Shown: piece by piece, positions 53,079 through 62,781 of the stretch
Layout of the letters: the number at the start of each line of letters is the position of its first letter
Position numbering within the stretch: position 1 is the stretch's first letter
DNA from: an uncultured Clostridia bacterium
GTDB taxonomy: Bacteria > Bacillota > Clostridia > Peptostreptococcales > Anaerovoracaceae
DNA length: 64,000 bases
Reading direction: 5' to 3'
Assembly (NCBI GenBank): GCA_934271235.1
Contig: CAKQQT010000013.1
Span: 16,965-80,964 of the forward strand
The notes under the pieces: model-generated
Told to the model about the DNA's origin: nothing
The model's database searches: none
What the model saw: the letters and a program-made list of their open reading frames with translations, nothing else
Program-made: the position numbers and the translations under genes

Positions 53079-54695
53079 TCAGGAACCGGCGATCAGTTCC
53101 CGCGCGCTCTGCAGGGTGGTCTCGGTGATCGTACTGCCGCCGAGCAGCCGTGCGATCTCACGGACTTTTTCCTCTTCGGTGAGCGCTTCGACCGTGGTAA
53201 AGGTCTTTTCACTGTCGCTCTGCTTGAAGATACGGTAATTGTGCTTCCCGCAGGCCGCGATCTGCGGCAGGTGCGTGATGCAGATGATCTGGTGTGACTG
53301 CGCGATCTCTTTCAGCTTTTGTCCGACAATGCTGGCGGTGATCCCGCTGATGCCGTTGTCAATCTCGTCGAAGATCAACGTCGGGATGCGGTCATAAGAA
53401 CTGATGATATTCTTGATGGCCAGCATGATCCGGGACATTTCGCCGCCGGACGCGGTCTTGGCAAGCGGTTTGAGCGGCTCTCCCTTATTCGTGGAGATCA
53501 GGATCTCAACGCTGTCCGCGCCGTTTTCACCCGGAGCGGGGAGCGGCCGGACCGCGATCTGCACCTTTGCGTCCGTAAAATTCAGACCGATCAGTTCGGC
53601 TTCCATCTTCTGCGCGAGTTCGTCGGCGGTCTGCTGCCGGATCTGTGTCAGTGCCCGGCACGCAGTCTCCAGCCGGCGCTTGGCGTCCAGCGCTTCCGCT
53701 TCCAGATGTTTTTTCTTATCGTCAAAGTTCTCGATGACATCCAGCTCCGCGGTGATCTTATCGCGATAGGCCAGGACCTCCTCAATCGTATCGCCGTATT
53801 TCTTTTTCAGATTGTCCAGGGTGTCCATCCGCGCGATCGCGGCATCCAGTTCCGCCGGGGAAAATACCGTCTGCTCGCGCATGCTGCCGAGACTGTGACC
53901 GATATCCTGCAGGCGATAATAGAGATCCGAAAAATCCTGTGAAAGGGCATCGATCTCCTTGGAATAGGAGGCGATGCTTTCCAGCGCGTGCAGGCCGGCG
54001 CCCAGGCCGTCCATGACGGACGGATTTTCCTCAAAAAGCATTGTGTAGGTCCGCTCGATGTTTTCGTAAATCTTCTCGCTGTTCTGCAGGATCGAGATCT
54101 TATCGGCCAGCGTGTCATCCTCGCCCGGAAGCGGCTCGGCCTTGTCGATCTCGGCTATTTCAAAACGGTAAAAATCTTTTTTTCTGGCGTTTTCTTTTTC
54201 TAAAGAAAGCAGGGCAGCCAGTTCGCGTTTTTTGGCAGAAAACAGGTGAAAAAGCTGCGAAACCTGTTCCTTGACCGGGAAGGATTCCTCCCTGCGGTAG
54301 GCGTCGAGCAGGGTGATATGGCTGTCCGGATCCAACAGGGACTGGTTATCGTATTGCCCGTGGATATCGGCGAGTTTTTTGCAGACCTGATTGAGCTGCG
54401 CGAGCGTCACCAATTCTCCGTTGAGCCGGCAGAGGTTTTTGCCGGAGGCGGACACTTCGCGGGAGATCAGGATCTCGTCTCCGTCAAGCTCGCCTAACAA
54501 CTGCACAACGGCTTTATCACAGCCGGTACGGATACAGGAAGAATCCGCGCGGCTTCCAAGCGCAAGACTGACGGCCTCAATGAGGATGGACTTGCCGCTG
54601 CCGGTCTCACCGGTCACGATGTTCAGTCCGGATTCAAAATCGACTTCCGCGTTCTCGATGATCGCAAAATTCTTGATACTGATGTGATTAATCAT
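53079..54695 (-). CDS. recN: DNA repair protein RecN
   Basis: RecN is an SMC-like ATPase that acts in double-strand-break repair. The 538-aa protein starts MINHISIKNFAIIENAEVDF, has Walker A GETGSGKSILIEAVSLALG (~31-49), a coiled-coil middle, signature TASGGEMSRIMLAIKNI, Walker B LIFDEIDNGISG and a His switch CITHLPQIA. It is slightly shorter than typical (~550-560). The ATG overlaps the end of argR by 8 nt, with AGAGGAAA upstream; argR-recN is the standard Firmicute order. Confidence 0.95.
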   Translation of the reverse strand: MINHISIKNFAIIENAEVDFESGLNIVTGETGSGKSILIEAVSLALGSRADSSCIRTGCDKAVVQLLGELDGDEILISREVSASGKNLCRLNGELVTLAQLNQVCKKLADIHGQYDNQSLLDPDSHITLLDAYRREESFPVKEQVSQLFHLFSAKKRELAALLSLEKENARKKDFYRFEIAEIDKAEPLPGEDDTLADKISILQNSEKIYENIERTYTMLFEENPSVMDGLGAGLHALESIASYSKEIDALSQDFSDLYYRLQDIGHSLGSMREQTVFSPAELDAAIARMDTLDNLKKKYGDTIEEVLAYRDKITAELDVIENFDDKKKHLEAEALDAKRRLETACRALTQIRQQTADELAQKMEAELIGLNFTDAKVQIAVRPLPAPGENGADSVEILISTNKGEPLKPLAKTASGGEMSRIMLAIKNIISSYDRIPTLIFDEIDNGISGITASIVGQKLKEIAQSHQIICITHLPQIAACGKHNYRIFKQSDSEKTFTTVEALTEEEKVREIARLLGGSTITETTLQSARELIAGS

Positions 54696-55155
54696 TTTTT
54701 CCTCTTGCAATGAGCATTTCATTGAATGCTTCCATAACCTCCGCGACATTTTCCGGTGCGTCGGCGACCAGAAGCAGGGTGTTGTCGCCGGCAATGGAAC
54801 CGATGATATGCGGGAAATTGGAAGTATCGATAGCTTCTCCCGCGGCGGATGCACAGCCGGAGAGGGTCTTGACGACGATCAGGTTGCCGGAGCTGTTGAC
54901 CGATGTGATCGTTTCTCGGAAGATCTTGACAAAGCGGTCGGAAACCGGCAGATCGATCGATTTATGCACGGCGTATTTATATTTTCCGCCGGAAGAAAGG
55001 GTCTTGACGAGCTGAAGATCCTTGATGTCTCTGGAAATCGTGGCCTGCGTCACTTCGTAACCGCATTCTTTGAGCAGAGACGCCAGTTTCTCCTGCGTAT
55101 CGATTTCATAGGTATTGATCAGTTCAATGATCTTGTTTTGTCTGGAATATCGCAT
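54688..55155 (-). CDS. argR: Arginine repressor ArgR
   Basis: ArgR binds arginine and controls arginine metabolism. The 155-aa protein has the N-terminal winged helix (LASLLKECGYEVTQATISRD) and the C-terminal hexamerisation/arginine-binding domain (GCASAAGEAIDTSNFPHIIG and SIAGDNTLLLVADAPENVAEV). GGAGG lies five bases before the ATG at 55155. The recN gene follows with an overlap. There is no other arginine gene in the window, although the ArcD-related YfcC transporter could be a distant target. Confidence 0.94.
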   Translation of the reverse strand: MRYSRQNKIIELINTYEIDTQEKLASLLKECGYEVTQATISRDIKDLQLVKTLSSGGKYKYAVHKSIDLPVSDRFVKIFRETITSVNSSGNLIVVKTLSGCASAAGEAIDTSNFPHIIGSIAGDNTLLLVADAPENVAEVMEAFNEMLIARGKND

Positions 55156-55225
55156 AAGTACCTCCATACACGAAAGCCGGCCCGTAAAAGCCGGTGAAAG
55201 CAGTTCGTGCGCTGCTTTATGCATA

Positions 55226-55244
55226 ATTATAAGCTATATTCAAA
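55226..55244 (-). promoter_or_regulatory. Possible argR promoter and ArgR half-site
   Basis: On the minus strand TATAAT (55226-55231) is preceded by TTTGAATATA (55235-55244), similar to an ARG-box half (TGAATA). No clear -35 is visible. It lies ~70 bp before argR. Weak evidence for autoregulation. Confidence 0.35.
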
Positions 55245-55344
55245 TCTTAACACAGAAACCTTGCGTTTTCAATAAAAGATTTACAGAAAGTGCTCAGAGA
55301 TATGCGCCAGATCCTTATTTTGAAAAGAAAGCACGAGAAAAACG

Positions 55345-55373
55345 TGGACAAACAAACGTTCGCATAGTATAAT
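55345..55373 (+). promoter_or_regulatory. Promoter of the ruvC operon
   Basis: TGGACA (55345-55350), 17-bp spacer, TATAAT (55368-55373), 56 bp before ruvC. No complete LexA box (CGAAC-N4-GTTCG) was found. Confidence 0.75.
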
Positions 55374-55428
55374 AGAAAAGAAGACGCGGCGATCGGCGAT
55401 GGTCGGCGTGACGAAAGGAGCATACGAT

Positions 55429-55932
55429 TTGAGGATTTTGGGAATCGACCCCGGCTATGCGATCCTTGGCTACGGGGTATTGGATATGAACGGCAACAAG
55501 TTTGAAGTGGTAGCGTACGGCTCGATCCTGACCGACAACAGCATGGAGATGCCGCAGCGGCTCAAGCTGCTCTACGATGAACTTTCGGAGATCATCCGCC
55601 GCTATCAGCCGGAAGAAGCCTCCATCGAAGAACTTTTCTTCAATAATAACGCTAAGACGGCGATCTTGGTCGGTGAGGCCCGAGGCGTCGCGGTCCTTGC
55701 CTGCGCGCAGGCCGGCCTTGCGATCAGTGAATACACGCCGCTGCAGATCAAACAGGCGCTGGTCGGCTATGGCAGAGCGGATAAAAAGCAGATGCAGGCG
55801 ATGGTCAAGGCGATCCTCAATCTGGAGAGTGTGCCGAAACCGGATGATACCGCAGACGCACTGGCCGCCGCCATCTGCCACGGACACGCTGGCGGTCACA
55901 AACGGCCGCTCCGCATCCGCAGCGGGATCTAG
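55429..55932 (+). CDS. ruvC: Holliday junction resolvase RuvC
   Basis: RuvC cuts Holliday junctions. The 167-aa protein has the first catalytic Asp in [13 protein letters not shown], the Glu in [14 protein letters not shown] and the final Asp cluster in [15 protein letters not shown]. The start is TTG (MRILGIDPG), with AAAGGAG eight bases upstream. It is the first gene of ruvC-ruvA-ruvB-queA. Confidence 0.95.
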   Translation: MRILGIDPGYAILGYGVLDMNGNKFEVVAYGSILTDNSMEMPQRLKLLYDELSEIIRRYQPEEASIEELFFNNNAKTAILVGEARGVAVLACAQAGLAISEYTPLQIKQALVGYGRADKKQMQAMVKAILNLESVPKPDDTADALAAAICHGHAGGHKRPLRIRSGI

Positions 55933-56039
55933 CAGAAACCGGCGGGACCTGAATGAAAGATTCTTGCGCCGCCGGAAAGAAACGGTTATAATGGACAAGG
56001 ACGCGCCGCATACAAAACTGCGGCAGAACGGAGATTTTT

Positions 56040-56654
56040 ATGATAAAATATATCCGCGGAATTTACGCGATGACTTTGGAATCCGGGATCGTGGTCGAGA
56101 CGGCTTCGGGCATCGGCTTTGAGATCCATGTACCGGCAGGCTCGCCGCTGTACCGCTGCGGGCAAGGCGAGGAGATCCTCGTCTATACGCTGATGACCGT
56201 CAAGGAAGATGACATCAGCCTGTACGGCTTTCACAACCGGGAGAGTCTGGAACTTTTCCGTATGCTGATCACTGTAAACGGGATCGGCGCCAAGGCAGCG
56301 ATGTCCATCATGGGTTCCATGCCGGCAGACACGCTGCGGCGGGCCATTATTTTTGAAGATGTTAAAGAGATCAGCAAGGCAAACGGCGTCGGCAAGAAGA
56401 CCGCCGAGCGTCTGATCTTGGAGTTAAAGGATAAACTGGGTAAGCTGGAAGCCTCCGAAAACGGCGTGGATGCGTTCGCCGGCGGTCTTGCTTCCACGGA
56501 CGCAGAAGCCTCCGACAGCAGAACGGAAGCGATCAACGCGCTGATCGCGCTCGGATACAGCAAAGCCGAGGCGTTCGCGGCCGTGGCAAAGGTCGCGGAC
56601 GAGGATCTTACCTGTGAGGAATACATTAAAAAGGCATTGAAGAGCTTGTTCTGA
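56040..56654 (+). CDS. ruvA: Holliday junction DNA helicase subunit RuvA
   Basis: RuvA binds the four-way junction and loads RuvB. The 204-aa protein starts [20 protein letters not shown] (OB domain), has the helix-hairpin-helix segment [16 protein letters not shown] and [19 protein letters not shown], and a C-terminal RuvB-binding domain ([13 protein letters not shown]). Length is normal. GGAG precedes the ATG. Confidence 0.96.
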   Translation: MIKYIRGIYAMTLESGIVVETASGIGFEIHVPAGSPLYRCGQGEEILVYTLMTVKEDDISLYGFHNRESLELFRMLITVNGIGAKAAMSIMGSMPADTLRRAIIFEDVKEISKANGVGKKTAERLILELKDKLGKLEASENGVDAFAGGLASTDAEASDSRTEAINALIALGYSKAEAFAAVAKVADEDLTCEEYIKKALKSLF

Positions 56655-56688
56655 CAGGCCGACGCAATGCGGAACGAGGGAATCTGGA

Positions 56689-57696
56689 ATGGAAAACGAA
56701 CGAATCACATCCGCCGGTGCAGGCCCGGGCGAATCCAGACAGGAGGCCGGTCTAAGACCGCAGCATCTGGACGAGTACATCGGACAGCAGGGCGTAAAGG
56801 AAAATCTAAAGATCTTTATACAGGCCGCGAAGCTCCGGAATGAGCCGTTGGATCATGTTTTGTTTTACGGCCCGCCGGGACTCGGTAAGACGACACTGGC
56901 AGGGATCATCGCCAATGAGCTGGGGGTCGACATCAAGATCACTTCGGGGCCGGCCATCGAGCGCGCAGGCGATCTTGCCGCGATTCTGACGAACCTCAAT
57001 GAGAACGATGTGCTGTTCATCGATGAGATCCACCGCCTGAACCGCTCCGTGGAGGAGGTGCTTTATTCCGCCATGGAAGACTACGCGCTGGATATCATCA
57101 TCGGCAAAGGCCCGTCCGCAAGATCCATTCGCCTGGACCTTGCCAAATTTACTTTGATCGGCGCGACGACCCGAGCAGGGAGCCTGTCCGCTCCGCTGCG
57201 GGACCGTTTCGGCGTTATCAGCAAGTTTGAACTGTATACGACCGAAGAACTGAAGCAGATCATCCGACGGACCGCCTCCATCCTGCATGTGGAGATCGAT
57301 GACGCTTCTCTGGAAGAAATGGCAAAACGTTCCCGCGGCACGCCGCGTGTAGCAAACCGCATGCTGAAGCGCATCCGCGATTTCTCGCAGGTGAAAGGGG
57401 ACGGCAGCATCAACATCGACATTACCCGTGAGGGGCTTGCGGCTCTGGGCGTAGACGATCTGGGGCTGGAACGTCTGGATCGTGAGATCCTGTCCGCGAT
57501 CATTCAGCGTTTTAACGGCGGACCGGTCGGCATTGATACGATCGCGGCTTCCATCGGAGAGGAACGCGTTACGATCGAAGATGTATACGAGCCGTATCTG
57601 ATCCAGTCCGGACTGCTGTACCGCACGCAGAAGGGCAGAATGGTATCGCCGGCCGGATATCATCATCTGGGTCTTCCTTACGAGGAAGAAGCCTGA
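56689..57696 (+). CDS. ruvB: Holliday junction branch-migration ATPase RuvB
   Basis: RuvB is the AAA+ motor for branch migration. The 335-aa protein has [19 protein letters not shown], Walker [20 protein letters not shown], Walker [15 protein letters not shown], sensor [18 protein letters not shown] and the C-terminal winged helix ([17 protein letters not shown]). It begins 34 bp after ruvA. Confidence 0.97.
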   Translation: MENERITSAGAGPGESRQEAGLRPQHLDEYIGQQGVKENLKIFIQAAKLRNEPLDHVLFYGPPGLGKTTLAGIIANELGVDIKITSGPAIERAGDLAAILTNLNENDVLFIDEIHRLNRSVEEVLYSAMEDYALDIIIGKGPSARSIRLDLAKFTLIGATTRAGSLSAPLRDRFGVISKFELYTTEELKQIIRRTASILHVEIDDASLEEMAKRSRGTPRVANRMLKRIRDFSQVKGDGSINIDITREGLAALGVDDLGLERLDREILSAIIQRFNGGPVGIDTIAASIGEERVTIEDVYEPYLIQSGLLYRTQKGRMVSPAGYHHLGLPYEEEA

Positions 57697-57770
57697 CGGA
57701 AGACAAGCGGCGAAAAACAAACAGCGGGGACGCGAACAACAAAAAGACAGAAAGAATTGGGACAATACAC

Positions 57771-58820
57771 ATGCATATCAATGATTTTGATTACGAACTG
57801 CCGCAGGAGCTGATCGCACAGACTCCGGCAGAAAAAAGAGATTTTTCGCGGCTGATGGTCGTTGACCGAGCGACCGGGAGCGTGGAACATAAACATTTTT
57901 ACGATATCATCGACTATCTGCAGCCGACCGATTGTCTGGTGCTGAACAATTCCAAGGTATTGCCGGCCAGACTCTATGGGACCAAAGAAGGTACCGGCGC
58001 AAAGGTGGAATTCCTCTTGATCAAGCGGATCGAGGGAGACATCTGGGAAACGATGGTGCGCCCGGGCAAACGGCTCAAGCCGGGCGACGCGGTGTCTTTT
58101 TCGGATGATCGCCTTTTCCGCGCGGTCGTGCGGGATTACGGCGAGGACGGGACCCGGATCGTGGAATTCCAGTATGAGGGGATTTTCTTGGAGCGTCTGG
58201 AGGAACTCGGACAGATGCCGCTTCCGCCTTATATCGAACGCGATAACAATACCGAGGACCGTGACCGTTATCAGACCGTCTATGCCAAAAATGAGGGATC
58301 GGTCGCGGCGCCGACCGCAGGGCTGCATTTTACGCCGGAGCTGCTCGAAAAGGCAAAAGCAAAGGGCGTGAAGCTCGCTTACGTCACGCTGCACGTCGGC
58401 ATCGGCACATTCCGTCCGGTCAAGGTGGAGAAGATCGAAGAGCATCATATGCACTTTGAAGAATATTATGTGGACGAAGAAACCGCAAAGACGATCAACG
58501 AAACCATTCTGGCAGGCGGACGGATCGTCTCCGTCGGCACAACTTCGACCCGCACGGTGGAAAGCGCGGCTCAATTGGACGAGGCCAGCGGCAAATATCT
58601 GGTACAGCCGGGGCACGGCTCGACCGGCATCTTTATCTATCCGGGATATGAGTTCAAGATCATCGACGCGCTGATCACGAATTTCCATCTGCCGAAATCC
58701 ACGCTGCTGATGCTGATCTCCGCATTATACAACCGGGAAGACATCCTGCGCGTCTACAAGATCGCGGTAGAGGAGAAGTACCGCTTCTTCAGCTACGGCG
58801 ACGCGATGCTGATCAAATAG
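57771..58820 (+). CDS. queA: S-adenosylmethionine:tRNA ribosyltransferase-isomerase
   Basis: QueA converts the preQ1 base in tRNA to epoxyqueuosine. The 349-aa protein has the family features [46 protein letters not shown] and [12 protein letters not shown] and [19 protein letters not shown]. It follows ruvB by 74 bp. In many Firmicutes tgt comes next; it is not present here, and a terminator follows. Confidence 0.95.
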   Translation: MHINDFDYELPQELIAQTPAEKRDFSRLMVVDRATGSVEHKHFYDIIDYLQPTDCLVLNNSKVLPARLYGTKEGTGAKVEFLLIKRIEGDIWETMVRPGKRLKPGDAVSFSDDRLFRAVVRDYGEDGTRIVEFQYEGIFLERLEELGQMPLPPYIERDNNTEDRDRYQTVYAKNEGSVAAPTAGLHFTPELLEKAKAKGVKLAYVTLHVGIGTFRPVKVEKIEEHHMHFEEYYVDEETAKTINETILAGGRIVSVGTTSTRTVESAAQLDEASGKYLVQPGHGSTGIFIYPGYEFKIIDALITNFHLPKSTLLMLISALYNREDILRVYKIAVEEKYRFFSYGDAMLIK

Positions 58821-58906
58821 ACTGTGTATAGTCGGCGGAACATGCCCGGCATCCCCGGCAAATAAGCGCGGGAAAAGAATTGGATTTTTTCGTACTTCGA
58901 CTTCAA

Positions 58907-58977
58907 AAACGCAAGAAAAAGGGGGCTGTCGTCCTAACGGTTATTTTCCGTTAATGCGACAGCCCCTTCTTGCGTTT
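58907..58977. terminator. Long convergent terminator between queA and the SEC-C gene
   Basis: Nested stems: AAACGCAAGAA with TTCTTGCGTTT (outer), GGGGCTGTCG with CGACAGCCCC (middle), AACGG with CCGTT (inner). Outer arms are A-rich and T-rich, allowing termination from both sides. Confidence 0.85.
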
Positions 58978-58992
58978 GGTTTTATTGAAAAA

Positions 58993-59493
58993 CTATTTGT
59001 TTGCGCCGCAGCATTTCTTGTATTTTTTGCCGCTGCCGCAAGGACACGGGTCGTTTCTGCCCGGTTCTTTTTCTTTGTGTACGGTTTTGGAACGCTTGAA
59101 GTCCTTGATGATCTGCATGATCTTCTCTTCGGAGAAGATGTCTTCCCACTGTTTCAGGGTGTACAGATAATCCGCGTCCGCTTTGAGCATGTTGAAGAAG
59201 AGTTTTTCAAAATCAACGTCCAGATCGATCTCGGTGTCTTCGGTTACTGCTTCCGGATCGAACGGGTTGTTCAGGCTGGTCTGGATGCCGTCCAGAAATC
59301 CCAGGAAGATCACCGGATCTGCTTCAAACTGCGCGATCAGATCGGAAACCTTTCCGGCAAGGTGGGTGTCCTTGTTCTCCAGAATGTAAGTGTAGATGCG
59401 GGTTTCGGTTTCGCTGTATTCTTTCCAGAATGCTTCGAATGTTTCTTCGGTCTGACCTTCCATCAGGTCGGTCCACTGTTTGTATAAACTCAT
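58993..59493 (-). CDS. SEC-C zinc-motif protein
   Basis: The 166-aa protein has an acidic helical body and ends in a SEC-C metal-binding motif, [19 protein letters not shown], which also occurs at the end of SecA. SEC-C binds zinc and mediates contact with SecB or ribosomes in SecA; in small stand-alone proteins the role is unknown. GGAGGAAAA precedes the ATG. It stands alone between queA (convergent) and hom (same strand). Confidence 0.85.
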   Translation of the reverse strand: MSLYKQWTDLMEGQTEETFEAFWKEYSETETRIYTYILENKDTHLAGKVSDLIAQFEADPVIFLGFLDGIQTSLNNPFDPEAVTEDTEIDLDVDFEKLFFNMLKADADYLYTLKQWEDIFSEEKIMQIIKDFKRSKTVHKEKEPGRNDPCPCGSGKKYKKCCGANK

Positions 59494-59581
59494 TTGATTT
59501 TCCTCCGTATTGTGATTCTTTGTATTCTTGTCGTTATCGATGCGGTATCGGCTGTTTGCAGCCGCAGCAGAGCCGCGTGCG

Positions 59582-60538
59582 TTACAGACTTTTGGCGATG
59601 CTGATCAGGTCGCCGACCACTGCGCTTCCGGTCGGAAGAGCGCCGGCACCTTTGCCGTAAAACATGACTTCGCCGACCATATCGCCGGTGACGTAAACCG
59701 CGTTGAATTCATTGCTGACGCCGGCAAGCGGGTGAGAAGCAGGAAGCTTTTCGGGCGCGACGCCGGCGGTAACCTTGCCGTTTTCGTCGATCGAAGCATG
59801 CGCGATCAGTTTGAGCTTGCAGCCCTCGGATGCCGCCTGTGCGATATCCGCGCCGGTGATCTTCGAAATGCCGGTGGTCGGGATATCCTGCGGCGGGATG
59901 TACTGATCAAAGAGCAGGGCGATCAGGATGCAGAGCTTGTTGGCGACATCGATACCCTCGACGTCCGCAGTAGGGTCTGCTTCCGCAAAACCTTTGGCCT
60001 GCGCGTCTTTTAAAACATCCGCATAGTCCGCGCCGGCTTCCGTCATCTTGGTCAGAATGTAGTTTGTGGTACCGTTGACGATACCCATGACTTCCTGAAA
60101 ACGGTTGCCCTGCAGTGCGCCGCGGATCGCGGTCAGGACCGGGATGCCGCCGCCTACGCTGGCTTCGAACAGGAACTGTACGTTATTTTTTTCTGCGGCG
60201 GCCTGCAGCTTTTCGTAGTTTGCCGCAACGGCAGCCTTGTTTGCCGTGACGACGTGTTTCCCGTGTTCCATCGCCTGCAGCATGAAAGAAGAAGCCGGTT
60301 CGATGCCGCCCATGGTTTCAACGACCACGTCGATGTCCGGATCGTTCAGGATCACATCAGGGTCTTCCGTGATCTTGTGTGGGGGCAGTCCGTCACGTTT
60401 CCTGCGGACCAGCGCCTTTACCACATCTATGGACACGCCGGTCCTTTCGGCGATCAGATCCCGGTTTTGGGTGAGGATCTGATAGGCCCCGCCGCCGACG
60501 GTGCCGAAGCCTAAAATGCCGACATTGAGTTTTTTCAT
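59582..60538 (-). CDS. hom: Homoserine dehydrogenase, short form
   Basis: This enzyme reduces aspartate semialdehyde to homoserine for threonine and methionine synthesis. The 318-aa protein has the Rossmann loop [14 protein letters not shown] (~7-20), [30 protein letters not shown] and the catalytic [17 protein letters not shown]. It ends near residue 318 with [12 protein letters not shown], so the C-terminal ACT domain of the ~430-aa enzymes is missing; threonine feedback through that domain is therefore not expected. GGAGGAAAAC precedes the ATG. Confidence 0.93.
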   Translation of the reverse strand: MKKLNVGILGFGTVGGGAYQILTQNRDLIAERTGVSIDVVKALVRRKRDGLPPHKITEDPDVILNDPDIDVVVETMGGIEPASSFMLQAMEHGKHVVTANKAAVAANYEKLQAAAEKNNVQFLFEASVGGGIPVLTAIRGALQGNRFQEVMGIVNGTTNYILTKMTEAGADYADVLKDAQAKGFAEADPTADVEGIDVANKLCILIALLFDQYIPPQDIPTTGISKITGADIAQAASEGCKLKLIAHASIDENGKVTAGVAPEKLPASHPLAGVSNEFNAVYVTGDMVGEVMFYGKGAGALPTGSAVVGDLISIAKSL

Positions 60539-60651
60539 TTGTTTTCCTCCGTAATCTTGCGAAAATATACCGCAGTTCCGGGTTCTGATCTAAGGACCGG
60601 AGACCGCGCTCTGTGCGCCGGATCTCAAGCAGCGGCGCTGTGCATGCAGCT

Positions 60652-60680
60652 ATTATATAATATTTTTGTGCGTTTGTCAT
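60652..60680 (-). promoter_or_regulatory. Promoter of hom
   Basis: On the minus strand ATGACA (60675-60680), 17-bp spacer, TATAAT (60652-60657). It leaves a ~105-nt leader with an imperfect GC-rich hairpin (GAGATCCGGCGC opposite GCGCGGTCTC) around 60595-60625; no T-box or riboswitch was recognised. Confidence 0.75.
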
Positions 60681-60709
60681 GGAAAAACTCTTTCTTTTTT
60701 CTAAAAATT

Positions 60710-60718
60710 TGCTATGAT
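60710..60718 (+). promoter_or_regulatory. Extended -10 promoter of trmL
   Basis: TGC-TATGAT (TGn plus -10 hexamer), 44 bp before trmL. No convincing -35. It is divergent from the hom promoter. Confidence 0.5.
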
Positions 60719-60762
60719 AGTGTGTGGAGAAAAAGAACCGAAGAACCGAACAGGAGAGAAAC

Positions 60763-61239
60763 ATGGCATTACATATTGTTTTTGTACAACCGGAGATCCC
60801 GCCGAATACGGGAAATATCGCGAGGACCTGCGCAGCGACGGGAAGTGTGCTGCATCTGGTGAAACCTTTGGGGTTTTCCATCGACGATAAGAGTCTGAAA
60901 CGCGCCGGACTCGATTACTGGCCGTTTGTGAAGCTGGAAGTGCACGAAAGCCTGGACGCTTTCATGCAGAAATACGGACAGGGCGACCGCCGTCTGTTCC
61001 TGGCGACGACCAAGGGCGGTCATATCTATACCGAGCCGCAGTACCGCGATGAGGATATGTTCCTCTTTGGCAGAGAGACGGCCGGACTGCCGCGGGATTT
61101 TATCGCAGAGCACGCGGAAACCGCGATCCGCATCCCGATGAGTGAGGATACGAGACTGCGTTCCTTTAATCTGGCAAATTCCGCGAACATTATTTTATTT
61201 GAAGCATTGCGACAATTAAACTTCCCGGGGTTGAAATAA
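60763..61239 (+). CDS. trmL: tRNA (cytidine(34)-2'-O)-methyltransferase
   Basis: TrmL methylates the 2'-O of nucleotide 34 of certain leucine tRNAs. The 158-aa SPOUT protein has ALHIVFVQPEIPPNTGNIAR, LVKPLGFSIDDKSLKRAGLD, the knotted SAM site LFGRETAGLP and IPMSEDTRLRSFNLANSANI. The ATG at 60763 follows CAGGAGAG. The last codons hold the -35 box of the rpoN promoter. Confidence 0.94.
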   Translation: MALHIVFVQPEIPPNTGNIARTCAATGSVLHLVKPLGFSIDDKSLKRAGLDYWPFVKLEVHESLDAFMQKYGQGDRRLFLATTKGGHIYTEPQYRDEDMFLFGRETAGLPRDFIAEHAETAIRIPMSEDTRLRSFNLANSANIILFEALRQLNFPGLK

Positions 61240-61259
61240 GATATAAATTTTGGTATAAT
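61231..61259 (+). promoter_or_regulatory. Sigma-A promoter of rpoN
   Basis: TTGAAA (61231-61236, inside the end of trmL), 17-bp spacer, TATAAT (61254-61259), 42 bp before rpoN. Confidence 0.82.
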
Positions 61260-61301
61260 ACTTGCATAAATATTTTTTCGGTGTTTTATTCGAGGTGTAG
61301 G

Positions 61302-62720
61302 ATGAAGCTAGGATATGATTTAACAATTGAACAAACCCAAAAGCTGACCATGACCCCGGAACTGATCCAGGCGATTCAGATCCTGCAGTTCAATACGCAG
61401 GAACTGGACTCTTTTGTGCAGAACGAACTGATGCAGAATCCGGTGCTGGAGTATGAAGGCAGTGAGGATAAGGAAAAAAAGGACCCGGAAGTTTCCAAGT
61501 CAGAAGCGATGGACAAGAAAGAAGCCGAAGAGGCTGACTTTGACCTGCGCGAAAAAGTCAAGGAAGCGGAATACGACGACATCAGCTATCGTCAGTGGGA
61601 GTATTCCAAGGATCATGACGAAACTTCCTTTGAGCAGTTTGTCAGCAAGGAAGAGACTCTGGAGGATTCTCTGCTCCTGCAGCTGACTTTTTCCAAACTC
61701 AAGGGCTGCGACATGAAGATCGGACGCTATCTGATCGAAGCCATGGACGATAACGGATATCTGACCGTGGATATCGCGCGGGTGGCCAAATGCTTCAAAG
61801 TCGAGCTTGCCAGAGTGGAAAGGGTGCTGGATGTCATTCAGACCTTCGAACCGGCGGGCGTCGGCGCGAGGAGTCTGGAAGAATGCCTGATCATACAGCT
61901 GGCGGCAAAGGGGCTGCTGGAAGATTCCATCGAATATATTATCTTGCATCATCTGGCTGATCTGGGGGAAAATAAACTCAACAAGGTCGCTAAGGCTACG
62001 GGACTGACGATCCCGCAGGTGCAGCTGATCGCGGACATCATCCGCACGCTGGAGCCGAAGCCGGGCAGACAGTTTTCTTCCGGAGAAAGCGTAAAATACA
62101 TCGTGCCGGACGTCACCGTCGAAAAAGTGGACGACGAATATTATGTCATCACCAACGACGGCGCGGTCCCGCATCTGATGGTCAGTCCGTATTATTCGTC
62201 GCTGGCCAAAGAAGCGCCGAATGACGAAGAACTTTCGAAGTATCTGACCGATAAATATAATGCGGCGCTGTGGCTGATCCGCAGCATCGAACAGCGGAAA
62301 CAGACGATCTACAATGTCGCGCAGGCAGTCGTGGATTATCAGAAAGAGTTTTTGGACAAGGGTGCAAAATTCCTGAAGACCTTGACGCTGAAGCAGGTCG
62401 CCGAGGCGCTGGACATCCATGAATCGACCGTCAGCCGTTCCATCAACGGCAAATATATGCAGACCCCGCGCGGCGTCTTTGAGATCAAGTACTTTTTCTC
62501 AAGCGGCGTGACCGGCGCCGGCGGAGAGGGCATGTCGTCCAACAGCATCAAATCCTTTATCAAGGAGATCATCGACGGCGAAGACCCGAAGAAGCCTTAC
62601 AGCGATCAGGACATGGTCGAGATCTTGAGCCGCAAGGGCATCGAGATCTCCAGACGTACGGTCGCGAAGTACCGGGAGGGCATGAATATCTTATCTTCCT
62701 CAAAACGGAGAAGATATTAA
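61302..62720 (+). CDS. rpoN: RNA polymerase sigma-54 factor
   Basis: RpoN directs polymerase to -24/-12 promoters that need an enhancer-binding ATPase. The 472-aa protein has the Gln/Leu-rich region I (LTIEQTQKLTMTPELIQAIQ), an acidic region II, the core-binding domain, the HTH (VAEALDIHESTVSRSINGKY) and the RpoN box ISRRTVAKYREGMNI near the end. The ATG follows GAGGTG. No bEBP activator gene and no clear -24/-12 promoter were seen in the window. It lies 61 bp upstream of gap. Confidence 0.96.
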   Translation: MKLGYDLTIEQTQKLTMTPELIQAIQILQFNTQELDSFVQNELMQNPVLEYEGSEDKEKKDPEVSKSEAMDKKEAEEADFDLREKVKEAEYDDISYRQWEYSKDHDETSFEQFVSKEETLEDSLLLQLTFSKLKGCDMKIGRYLIEAMDDNGYLTVDIARVAKCFKVELARVERVLDVIQTFEPAGVGARSLEECLIIQLAAKGLLEDSIEYIILHHLADLGENKLNKVAKATGLTIPQVQLIADIIRTLEPKPGRQFSSGESVKYIVPDVTVEKVDDEYYVITNDGAVPHLMVSPYYSSLAKEAPNDEELSKYLTDKYNAALWLIRSIEQRKQTIYNVAQAVVDYQKEFLDKGAKFLKTLTLKQVAEALDIHESTVSRSINGKYMQTPRGVFEIKYFFSSGVTGAGGEGMSSNSIKSFIKEIIDGEDPKKPYSDQDMVEILSRKGIEISRRTVAKYREGMNILSSSKRRRY

Positions 62721-62781
62721 AATATAATATGAAATACATTACAGAAAAGTCATTGAAAGAGAGTTTAGGAGGAGAATGAAA

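Noticed and set aside
55330..55380. LexA (SOS) box before ruvC
   Set aside because: Only a partial AACGTTCG match is present; the full CGAAC-N4-GTTCG dyad is missing.
60540..60650. T-box or riboswitch in the hom leader
   Set aside because: No T-box consensus or other known riboswitch core was recognised; only an imperfect hairpin is visible.
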